Source: Symsagittifera roscoffensis (Eukaryota > Xenacoelomorpha > Acoela > Convolutidae). From it: a stretch of 60,000 nucleotides of DNA. Below the pieces are notes generated by a model. That model saw nothing but the letters and a program-made list of their open reading frames with translations. It was not told where the DNA came from and made no database searches. The translations under genes and the position numbers were made by a program. Of this stretch, positions 1-9,099 are shown one piece after another. Each line of letters opens with the position of its first letter. Within the stretch, counting starts at the first letter, position 1. The DNA is taken from the NCBI RefSeq assembly GCF_963678635.1, contig NC_087070.1, positions 27,220,057-27,280,056 of the forward strand, written 5' to 3'.

Positions 1-2
1 TG

Positions 3-666
3 GAGAAGTTAAGAATTCAGCAAGAGCAGTCTCTTGGGACTCTTGACACAAAGATAGATGCGATGATGGAGAGGCGAACTCAGGCAATCATGGATAGGTT
101 GGACGGGCTACTAGGCAGCAATAGTGGACCAAAAGAAGTGAAACCGAACTCGAAGGGTCCCAGCAGGGATCCGAAGGTGAACTTCAATGACCGTCAAAGG
201 AGGAGGACATATGGACCCACTAGAGGTAGGGGCTGTTCATCAGGCTATGCCACAAGGGGTAAGAGATTATGGGGCCCAAAGAGTAGAGCAAGTTCAACTG
301 GAAACAGACAGACCTCAAACAAACGACCGACGCAAGGCACACATGCGACTGGGAGAGGTGATTCCGGTAACAGGAGACATGCAAGCCCAGGGAGGAGTCA
401 TGTGGGCCAAAGGGGAAACAGTCACGGCGATTCGGATTGCAGGGATGCACCGAATACAGAGCCCTTAACAAGGTGCGATGATAATCAGGCGGGGCACTCA
501 ATAGATGCTACGGCAATGGCCACAGCCTTTGAGCCCCTAAACAGGTCTTTGGAGACATTCCTGACGAGGTTATCCAGAACTAATGAACGCAGTGAAAAGT
601 CTAGAAGAGTCTTTAAGAAACCAAGATGCCATAAAGACGAATCTGACGGCTGCATTGACACCTGGA
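3..666 (+). CDS. Gag-like N-terminal fragment of a Ty3/Gypsy-type element (partial)
   Basis: One frame is open from base 3 to the assembly gap with no stop, so both ends are missing. The N-terminal 25 or so residues are rich in Q, E, R and hydrophobics (predicted coiled coil, with MMERRTQAIMDRLDGLL). A long basic, R/G/S-rich low-complexity stretch follows (RRRTYGPTRGRG). Near residues 150-200 a more ordered segment contains LETFLTRLSRTNERSEKSRR and a Cys/Asp-rich end. Coiled coil, RG-rich linker and then capsid start is a usual Gag order. I recognise the final segment only by recollection as resembling Gypsy Gag. No zinc knuckle or protease is visible because the gap begins there. It could instead be an unrelated RG-rich protein. 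A second frame (187-468) is also open, so an internal frameshift cannot be excluded. Confidence 0.45.
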
Positions 667-866
667 NNNNNNNNNNNNNNNNNNNNNNNNNNNNNNNNNN
701 NNNNNNNNNNNNNNNNNNNNNNNNNNNNNNNNNNNNNNNNNNNNNNNNNNNNNNNNNNNNNNNNNNNNNNNNNNNNNNNNNNNNNNNNNNNNNNNNNNNN
801 NNNNNNNNNNNNNNNNNNNNNNNNNNNNNNNNNNNNNNNNNNNNNNNNNNNNNNNNNNNNNNNNNN
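667..866. other. Assembly gap (200 N)
   Basis: Exactly 200 N, probably a placeholder of arbitrary length. The Gag-like frame on the plus strand enters from the left and the minus-strand multi-exon gene enters from the right. The boundary between them and the 3' end of the gene are therefore hidden. Confidence 0.98.
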
Positions 867-2046
867 AGTTTTCAGGATCAAGAACACAATCAGATTTGAT
901 TGTATCAAAAATAAATTGAGCTTTGAGGAACTGAAAATCGCCTCCAGCAAACAGCTCACAAATTAAAGCTGCCTGTGATTTTTTTCGTATTCCTTTCGAG
1001 TTTCTTCGCTCTCCATTTTCACTGTTACAATCAGAAGTTCCACTTTCACTTTGAATCTTTTTCTTTTTTGTTTGGCCCTTTCTAAGCGTCGTGTAGAATT
1101 CATCAACTTCTTCCGTTGTGATAGTTCCAATTGAAAGATCGGTTTCGTCCCTCAAAATTATGTAACAATGCGGGGTTTTGGAGTGTGAATATAAGAGAGT
1201 CTCTGCTGTGTCTTTTCGGTAAACAGAACCCCCATGTTCCTTGATCCACTTTTCCATCATAAGTTGGGCTGTTAGACGAGGCACGTGTCTGTTTCCTCCA
1301 TCAACTGCAGGGGTTCCAGCAAACGAGCCCAGTACGTAAAATCTCATCCCAGTTAACATCTTATTCTTCGCACGCACTTCTCCGACAGCAATACGAGGAT
1401 TCGGTACTGCGTCGATGCATATTTCCAGCTAAGTTTGTCCTAATGACACGTTGAAAACACTCGTAAGATTCGCTAAAACGTCAGGCACTTCTTTTTCTGC
1501 TTTAGTACGTTGAAGGAGCTTGCAAAAAGAGAAAAAACTTTCAAGAAAAAGTGGATCATGATTACACATTTTTCCGCCTCCACGCATTGTTCTTGTATGA
1601 AAATCTTTGCTGGCGTGATGGTTAGATTTTTCTAGACCTTCGCAAATGTGGTTCCACGGGGACACCACGAAGTTTCCTTCAACAATTTGCGGAATAGTCA
1701 CCAGCTTGAGTTTGTATGGCGTCAGTCCGTGTTCTGCGAATAATAGTAAAGAAGTTTGATAGTAGGTTTCCGCCCAAAAATTGAAATCAATTACGTTAAA
1801 ACTCTCCTTAGAACTTCTCAAGATAGTAATACAACGGTTCAAGCTTTTTCTCAAAAGTTCGCTTGCATCCAGAGTCGTTATAGAAAGTTTTCCTTTCGCT
1901 TTAGGGTCCTCTTTCGTGAACAAAATTGGATGCAATACTTTGAGGACATCAATGGAATTTGCGACGGTTTTATCTGAGGTACCGCTAACTATTTCATCGC
2001 ACCACACTCCATCATATAGGTCGGTTATTGTTCCAAACTTGGCATC
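867..2046 (-). CDS. Exon 4 (3'-partial) of an uncharacterised multi-exon gene; in-frame TAG at 1429-1431
   Basis: Read on the minus strand from a TTTAG acceptor (2048-2047) in phase 0. The first residues, DAKFGTITDLYDGVWCDEI, continue exon 3 cleanly. The segment contains an H/C/E-rich patch (WNHICEGLEKSNHHASKDFH) followed by RTMRGGGKMCNHDP. At 1431-1429 there is one TAG. The same frame continues for another 187 codons to the gap (LEICIDAVPNPRIAVGE and onward) without further stops. The part after the stop resembles a BRCT-type fold (LTGMRFYVLGSF, then WIKEHGGSVYRKDT, then HCYIILRD) followed by a basic linker. One premature stop in an otherwise open 393-codon exon suggests a recent nonsense mutation, a sequencing error, or an alternative shorter end. 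I do not recognise the family with certainty. Confidence 0.7.
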
Positions 2047-2123
2047 CTAAATTGTAACATTGTAAATTGTAACATTGTAAAATTGAAATTATGAGGATAC
2101 ATTAAAATGGTAATTTAGCATAC

Positions 2124-2734
2124 CTTCAACTCCTTTTTGTCCGCGATAACAGTTAAGGCACCACTTCCAGATAACGATACCGCTCCAACAGTTCCACCTT
2201 GTTGCGCATTTTTCGCAGTTCTTGTAAATTGGAAGACGGGTCTCTTGGCATCACGACTTGACAGATTCTGTTCAAAGCGGTGAAGAAACTCCATTTCGAA
2301 CGGACTTTTGTCGTTGATAATTTTTTGAGCCATTTTTCTCAGGTCACTTTCAACGTATCGAGTGAGCATGTGCGTGGCATCTGGGCAAATGCATCTCACG
2401 TCATTAAGGAAAACTAGAGAAGTTTCAGGAATATTCGTGCGAAATGGAATCTTTACATCCGTTCTTCGACCAGTTATTTTGTCGCAAAGGGAAGGTAGAA
2501 AACGTTCGTCTTCTACATAAAATGCCATCTTAGAAGGGTAATCTGTAGACAGGTCGTTTCCGGAGCCCAGTATCAGTCGATGGAGAAACGGGGTATCTCC
2601 ACTGTACGTCAATTTTGCTCCCAAATTTTTCAACTGATTTGTTTGCTGGAATAACCACCCTGACTCTTGACATCCGACAACACTCGGTCCCAAGTTCAAC
2701 TCCATCGCAAACCTTGAGTCTTTTCCTCGATAAG
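2124..2734 (-). CDS. Exon 3 of the uncharacterised minus-strand gene
   Basis: The acceptor is TTTTAG at 2736-2735 and the donor is GTATGC starting at 2123. The exon begins in phase 1: the codon split across intron 2 gives Ala, and the protein reads FCFAAYRGKDSRFAMELN. It encodes about 203 residues. Notable is CICPDATHMLTRYVESDLRK, where an Asp followed by His and hydrophobics resembles the second acidic block of some DDE-type enzymes (inference only). The acceptor-donor geometry and the uninterrupted frame support a real exon. The ATG inside it (MELN) is internal, not a start. The intron to exon 4 is 77 bp (2123-2047). Confidence 0.75.
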
Positions 2735-2814
2735 CTAAAAAATCATTTTAGTCTCAAATTGAGAAAAAAACTTGTGAAGAAATGATTTTAAAATGATTTT
2801 AGAAAAAGGAGTAC

Positions 2815-3658
2815 CTGCGAAGCAGAAGACGCTCGTAGCAGATTGGGCGCTAATATCTTCAGAAAGTAGTCTAAAAGCCATTCTCGTAACTTCTGTGCCA
2901 CCAATTTCACAACCGTCAGCCCAAATATTGACTTTAACGTTGTTGATGTTTTCTGTTTTAAACAAAAGAAAAACAGCTAGTTGTATACATGCAACCAAGT
3001 CCGTTCTGAATCCAGAGAAGGACTTCTGTGGTTTGCACAAGGCCAAAAAGTGATTTACAAGGCTTGCAGTTGATCGTTGGACATTTCTCATTGAGGGTAC
3101 TAAATTATGTCCGAGGCCAATCAGTTGTAGTCTATTCCGGATAATGTTGATCACTTCTTCTACGTTTCCAGTTTTACAAGCGATGCCCAAGCAAAACTCA
3201 AAATCCTTCGTTGAACCTCTTTTAGAAAAAAGTTCCATCGCCAAAACTCGTAAGACATTTGTGTCATTCTTTCTATACCCAGAATACGTCTTTTTACGGC
3301 TGAATGCGGATTGTCGAATCAATTTAACAAATGTGCTTATTTGAATTTTTTTTTGTCGTATCAGTTTCAGCACTTGTCCCCATAGTTGTTGGGAGTTGTC
3401 AGCTGTTATAGACATCAATTTTGATCGTTTCATTATCCTGGAAACGTGTCTTGACTCTTCCAATGTTTGAGGTAGGTTTGATTGAGTGCCGCACTGTTCA
3501 AATGAAAATGAAGTTTCGGTTGCTTTGAGCGCTTTATAAGGATCAACTTCGTCAGGTATGAACATTGGACCGAAGAAACACTTTACTAGCTCCTTCCGAG
3601 TCTTGGTCCAAGGCATTTCTCTTGAACCACGAAGAATTACGAGTTGCATTACACGAGC
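2815..3658 (-). CDS. Exon 2 of the uncharacterised minus-strand gene
   Basis: The acceptor is TTTAG at 3661-3659 and the donor GTACTC starts at 2814. The exon enters in phase 0 (ATILA joined to ARVMQLVILRGSREMPW) and leaves in phase 1. It encodes about 281 residues with no stop. Basic stretches (KLIRQKKIQISTFVKLIRQ) precede a hydrophobic segment and NVKVNIWADGCEIGGTEVTR. The Asp in WADG sits after a beta-strand-like run, as the first catalytic Asp does in RNase H-fold enzymes, but this is only a pattern. No signal peptide or membrane segment is obvious. Flanking introns are 161 bp (3819-3659) and 80 bp (2814-2735). Confidence 0.75.
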
Positions 3659-3819
3659 CTAAACAGTGTTGTGTTATCCCAATTGGATATAAATTTTATT
3701 GAAAGTTGAATTTTAATAGAACGTAAAGATGAACGTAATTGAACGTAATTGAAGTTGAATTAATCAACGTAAAGAATGTTTGGTGACTGAAAACGATAAA
3801 TTTGTGAAGAGTTACTTAC

Positions 3820-4050
3820 TGCTAAAATTGTAGCTTTTTTTGATTGTCCCCGCACAGATATCTGACGAAGAACATTAGAAACGATCCACTTATCCGTCCC
3901 TGCGAGCATCTCTTCAAGAATCTTTGATAACTTGTCGTACTTTTTTTGGATAAACTTTTCGGCAATTGCATCCAGAATGTTACAGTCAACAAACTGACGG
4001 TTAATGTCCGAGTCGGCGCCAGAAATTAAAAATTTATTCCATAATTCCAT
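3820..4050 (-). CDS. Exon 1 of the uncharacterised minus-strand gene, with likely start codon
   Basis: The ATG at 4050-4048 lies in a favourable context (A at -3, G at +4). An in-frame TGA two codons upstream and no intervening AG make an upstream exon joining in this frame unlikely. The exon encodes 77 residues (MELWNKFLISGADSD, then a helical basic stretch AEKFIQKKYDKLSKILEEML) and ends at a consensus donor GTAAGT (3819-3814). With exons 2-4 the reconstructed protein is at least about 950 residues, 3'-incomplete. Splicing is inferred from sequence alone. The function is unknown. Confidence 0.7.
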
Positions 4051-4148
4051 TGTTCAAGTTGACAATTGTGAGTAACTTTTGTTGAATCTTTCGATGAAGG
4101 ACTTTTTTCAAAACAATGTTGAATTGAATTTATGCAATGGTGATTTAA

Positions 4149-4167
4149 AGTAACTATCATAGTTACT
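4149..4167. promoter_or_regulatory. Perfect 9-bp-arm palindrome upstream of exon 1
   Basis: AGTAACTAT, one C, then ATAGTTACT: perfect dyad symmetry about 100 bp upstream of the ATG of the minus-strand gene, followed by a TATA-like AT-rich run (ctatatgatatag). It could be a binding site in the promoter or a chance dyad in AT-rich DNA. No transcription start can be assigned from sequence. Confidence 0.25.
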
Positions 4168-4217
4168 ATATGATATAGTGTGAATGTTGACACTGAGTTG
4201 TGCGCACGCGCGTGCAA

Positions 4218-4446
4218 ACTTTTTCTGACAACAAGTTACTAACTTATCCTATTATGAGACTCAAGCTTAAGTGTTGAATAGTTTATGAGACTCAAGTTTT
4301 AGTGTTGAATAATCATGAGTAGTATTCATATTCAACTCACAGGCTGTTTTTCTGAACTTCAAATGTTGAACATCAAATGAAACTAGTTAAACTAAACTAA
4401 TTATAAAATTTGCTAGAATGCTGAAATCCTGTAAATGACAAATGGT
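4218..4446. other. AT-rich intergenic DNA, no gene seen
   Basis: No coding frame or RNA gene is visible. Short repeats occur, such as gagactcaag twice near 4257 and 4286. The segment 4381-4430 resembles part of the adjacent 249-bp unit (aactagt and aactaaactaatt words), so a third, older copy may lie here. Confidence 0.5.
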
Positions 4447-4944
4447 CCCCATTGTCACGTTACGGTAACGGTTACAATTACCTGTTTTAAAAAAATGCAT
4501 GCCGAAATCTTGTACATTTTAAATGTTCTAGAAGAATGAATATTGTTGTTCTACAACATGAACATCAAATACATGTAAAACTAGTGAAACTAAACTAATT
4601 GAAAAATCTGTATATACAATATACAGTATAGAGTATATAGTATACAGTATAGAGTGATACAGTTGAACTGTATAGAGTATACAATAGTTTTTTAACCCCA
4701 TTGTCACGTTACAGTAACGGTTACAATTACCTGTTTTAAAAAAGTCATGCCGAAATCCTGTACATTTTAAATGTTCTAGAAGAATGAATATTGTTGTTCT
4801 AAAACATGAACATCAAATACATGTAAAACTAGTGAAACTAAACTAATTGAAAAATCTGTATATACAGTATACAGTATAGAGTATATAGTATACAGTATAG
4901 AGTGATACAGTTGAACTGTATAGAGTATACAATAGTTTTTTAAC
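4447..4944. repeat. Tandem duplication, 2 x 249 bp
   Basis: Copy 1 is 4447-4695 and copy 2 is 4696-4944, nearly identical. Each starts with ccccattgtcacgttac and ends with caatagttttttaac. Both carry a TATA/TACAG-rich stretch (tatacagtatagagtatata) able to fold on itself. Few differences separate the copies, so the duplication is recent. It is non-coding. Confidence 0.9.
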
Positions 4945-4956
4945 CTCTTTCTTTTC

Positions 4957-5072
4957 GAAAGAAGTCACTTAAGTCACTAAAAGATTTCTTTTGTTAATCA
5001 TGGTATCATTAACAGAAAGAAGTCACTTAAGTCACTAAAAGATTTCTTTTGTTAATCATGGTATCATTAACA
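4957..5072. repeat. Tandem duplication, 2 x 58 bp
   Basis: Copy 1 is 4957-5014 and copy 2 is 5015-5072. Both contain gaagtcacttaagtcactaa and end in ggtatcattaacag. They appear identical, which suggests replication slippage or recent duplication. Confidence 0.9.
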
Positions 5073-5147
5073 GTTGTGTTAATCATGAAATCCATGGCAA
5101 AACACTAAACATTTCTAATTTTGTGTATTGATAATTGTTGTAAAATG

Positions 5148-5470
5148 TCATGGAATCCGGTCCCTTGGTAAAGTCCCGGATTCCAGAACACGCAGAAGCC
5201 AAAAGCCCAGGAATCCATGGTAAAACCGTTTTTTAATGCGTTTTAATATGGTATCGGATTCCATGGTTTTTATCATGGATTCCGGGATTGGCCACAAAAT
5301 CGGTGGTTTTAGCTGTCCCGGAATCCATGACAAAAGCTGGTCACATACAAACTGGTTTGAATTAGGAATCCACGGAATCTAAAATTATCAAAGAAAATGC
5401 GTGTGTTCCGGAATCCGGGACACACGATTTCTATCTTTTTGGCACCGATTCCGCAAAAACCAAATAACAC
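5148..5470. repeat. Cluster of GGAATCC/GGATTCC dyads
   Basis: The word ggaatcc or its complement ggattcc recurs about ten times. It often forms inverted pairs, for example tggaatccgg (5151-5160) against ccggattcca (5176-5185), and around 5210-5330. The organisation (inverted words separated by short AT-rich spacers) resembles the satellite that begins at about 5481, although the words differ. It is non-coding, and the short reading frame on the minus strand here is not credible. Confidence 0.6.
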
Positions 5471-6229
5471 GGATTGGCGACGTAATGCACATGCGTTTCA
5501 GAGCCTGAAACGCACGTTTATGCTTATCTCAGGTCTTCCCTCGCAATATTTTGATTTAAAAAACTAATTTATAAAGTATTTGATTTTTTTTATAAAAAGA
5601 TGGTGGGGGAAGACCTGAGACATGCATAAACTTGCGTTTCAGGGCCTGAAATGCACGTTTAATCATGTCTCAGGTCTTCCCCCACCATATTTTGATTTTA
5701 AAAAAAAACAAATAATTTATAAAATAGTTTTTTTATTAAATTATGGTGGGGCAAGAACGCACATATGCATAAACGTGCGTTTCAGGCCCTGAAATGCACG
5801 TTTATGCAAGTCTCAGGTCTTCCCCAAAATCTTTTGATAAAAAAAAACCAAATGAAATATAAATTAGTTTTTTTTATCAAATATGTTGGGAAAAGACTTG
5901 CATAAACATGCGTTTCAGGGCCTGAGCTGCACGTTTATGAATATCTCAGGTCTTCTTTCACCATATTTTGATAAAAAAAAACAAATTTATAAAGTATTCA
6001 GTTTTTTATCAAAAGATGGTAGGGGAAGAGCTGAGACATGCATAAACGTGCGTTTCAGGCCCTGAAACGCACGTTTATGCGTGCCTCAGGTCTTCCCCCA
6101 CCATCTTTTGATAAAAAAGCCAAATACTTTTTTAAAAATATTTTAATCAAAATATGGTGGAGTAAGACCTGAGACATGCATAAACGTGCGTTTCAGGCCC
6201 TGAAATGCAAGTTTATGCAAGTCTCAGGT

Positions 6230-7760
6230 CTTCCCCAAAATCTTTTGATAAAAAAAAACAAAATAATTTATAAATTAGTTTTTTTTATCAAATATGTTAG
6301 GGAAAGACCTGAGACATGCGTAAAAATGCGTTTCAGGGCGTGAAACGCCCGTGTATGCATGTCTCAGGTCTTCCTCCACCATCTTTTGATTAAAAAAACC
6401 AAATAATTTAGAAATTAGTTTTTTTATCAAATAAGTTGGGGGAAGACCTGAGACATGCATAAACATGCGTTTCAGGGCCTGAAACGCACGTATATGCATA
6501 TCTCAGGTCTTCCCTCGCCATATTTTGATTTAAAAAAACTAACTTATAAATTATTTGATTTTTTTTATAAAAAGATGGTGGGGGAAGACCTGAGACATGC
6601 ATAAACGTGCGTTTCATGGCCTGAAACGCACGTTTATGCATGTCTCAGGTCTTTTTCCGCCCTATTTTGACAAAAAAACTAATTTATAAATTATTTGGTT
6701 TTTTTATCGAAAGATGGTGGGTAAGACCTGAGACATGCATAAACGTGCGTCTCAGGCCCTGAAATGCAAGTTTATGCAAGTCTCAGGTCTTCCCCAAAAT
6801 CTTTTGATAAAAAAAAACCAAATAATTTATAAATTAGTTTTTTTTATCAAATATGTTAGGGAAAGACCTGAGACATGCGTAAAAATGCGTTTCAGGGCGT
6901 GAAACGCCCGTGTATGCATGTCTCAGGTCTTCCTCCACCATCTTTTGATTAAAAAACCAAATAATTTAGAAATTAGTTTTTTTATCAAATAAGTTGGGGG
7001 AAGACCTGAGACATGCATAAACATGCGTTTCAGGGCCTGAAACGCACGTATATGCATATCTCAGGTCTTCCCTCACCATATTTTGATTTAAAAAACTAAC
7101 TTATAAATTATTTGATTTTTTTTATAAAAAGATGGTGGGGGAAGACCTGAGACATGCATAAACGTGCGTTTCATGGCCTGAAACGCACGTTTATGCATGT
7201 CTCAGGTCTTTTTCCGCCCTATTTTGACAAAAAAACTAATTTATAAATTATTTGGTTTTTTTATCGAAAGATGGTGGGTAAGACCTGAGACATGCATAAA
7301 CGTGCGTCTCAGGCCCTGAAATGCAAGTTTATGCAAGTCTCAGGTCTTCCCCAAAATCTTTTGATAAAAAAAAACCAAATAATTTATAAATTAGTTTTTT
7401 TTATCAAATATGTTAGGGAAAGACCTGAGACATGCGTAAAAATGCGTTTCAGGGCGTGAAACGCCCGTGTATGCATGTCTCAGGTCTTCCTCCACCATCT
7501 TTTGATTAAAAAAACCAAATAATTTAGAAATTAGTTTTTTTATCAAATAAGTTGGGGGAAGACCTGAGACATGCATAAACATGCGTTTCAGGGCCTGAAA
7601 CGCACGTATATGCATATATCAGGTCTTCCCTCACCATATTTTGATTTAAAAAACTAACTTATAAATTATTTGATTTTTTTTATAAAAAGATGGTGGGGGA
7701 AGACCTGAGACATGCATAAACGTGCGTTTCATGGCCTGAAACGGACGTTTATGCATGTCT
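6230..7760. repeat. Higher-order repeat A in the satellite (~558 bp, four units)
   Basis: The diagnostic variant gttagggaaagacctgag with gcgtaaaaatgcg recurs at 6296, 6855 and 7412, offsets of 559 and 557 bp. The blocks between are nearly identical, so four-unit segments were copied as a whole. A more diverged relative of the variant lies near 8665. Confidence 0.85.
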
Positions 7761-9099
7761 CAGGTCTTCATCCACCATCTTTTGATTAAAAAAAAACAAA
7801 TAAATTATGAATTAGTTTTTTTTATCAAATATGTTGGGGGAAGACCTGAGACATGCATGCACATGCGTTTCAGAGCCTGAAACGCACGTTTATGCTTATC
7901 TCAGGTCTTCCCTCACCATATTTTGATTTAAAAAAACTAATTTATAAAGTATTTGATTTTTTTTTTATAAAAAGATGGTGGGGGAAGACCTGAGACATGC
8001 ATGCACATGCGTTTCAGGGCCTGAAATGCACGTTTAATCATGTCTCATGTCTTCCCCACCATATTTTGATTTAAAAAAAAAAACAAATAATTTATAAAAT
8101 AGCTTTTTTATTAAAATATGGTGGGGCAAGAATGCACATATGCATAAACGTGCGTTTCAGGCCCTGAAATGCACGTTTATGCAAGCCTCAGGTCTTCCCC
8201 AAAATCTTTTGATAAAAAAACCAAATGAAATATAAATTAGTTTTTTTTATCAAATATGTTGGGAAAAGACTTGCATAAACATGCGTTTCAGGGCCTGAGC
8301 TGCACGTTTATGCATATCTCAGGTCTTCCTTCACCAGATTTTGATTTAAAAAAAAACAAATTTATAAAGTATTTAGTTTTTTATCGAAAGATGGTGGGGG
8401 AAGAGCTGAGACATGCATAAACGTGCGTTTCAGGCCCTGAAACGCACGTTTATGCGTGCCTCAGGTCTTCCCCCACCATCTTTTGATAAAAAAGCCAAAT
8501 ACTTTTAAAAAAATATTTTAATCAAAATATGGTGGAGTAAGACCTGAAACATGCATAAACGTGCGTTTCAGGCCCTGAAATGCAAGTTTATGCAAATCTC
8601 AGTTCTTCCCCAAAATCTTTTGATAAAAATAACCAAATAATTTATAAATTAGTTTTTTTTATCAAATATGTTAGGGAAAGACCTGAGACATGCATAAAAA
8701 TGCGTTTCAGGGCGTGAAACGCCCGTTTATGCATGTCTCAGGTCTTCCTCCACCATCTTTTGATTAAAAAAACCAAAATAATTTAGAAATTAGTTTTTTT
8801 ATCAAATATGTTGGGGGAAGACCTGAGACATGCATAAACATGCGTTTCAGAGCCTGAAACGCACGTTTAATCATGTCTCAGGTCTTCTCTCAGCATATTT
8901 TGATTTAAAAAAAAACAAATAATTTATAAATTAGTTTTTTCTAAAATATGGAGGGGTAAGAACGCAGACATGCATAAACGTGCGTTTCAGGCCCTGAAAC
9001 GCACGTTTATGCATGTCTCAGGTCTTCTTCCGCCCTATTTTGACAAAAAAAACTAATTGATAAATTAATTGGTTTTTTTATCGAAAGATGGTGGGTAAG

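Noticed and set aside
4026-4217. 63-codon minus-strand frame upstream of exon 1 (HARAHNSVSTFTLYHIVTMI)
   Set aside because: It overlaps exon 1 in another frame and has no splice connection or conservation signal. The in-frame ATG of exon 1 with its good context is the better start.
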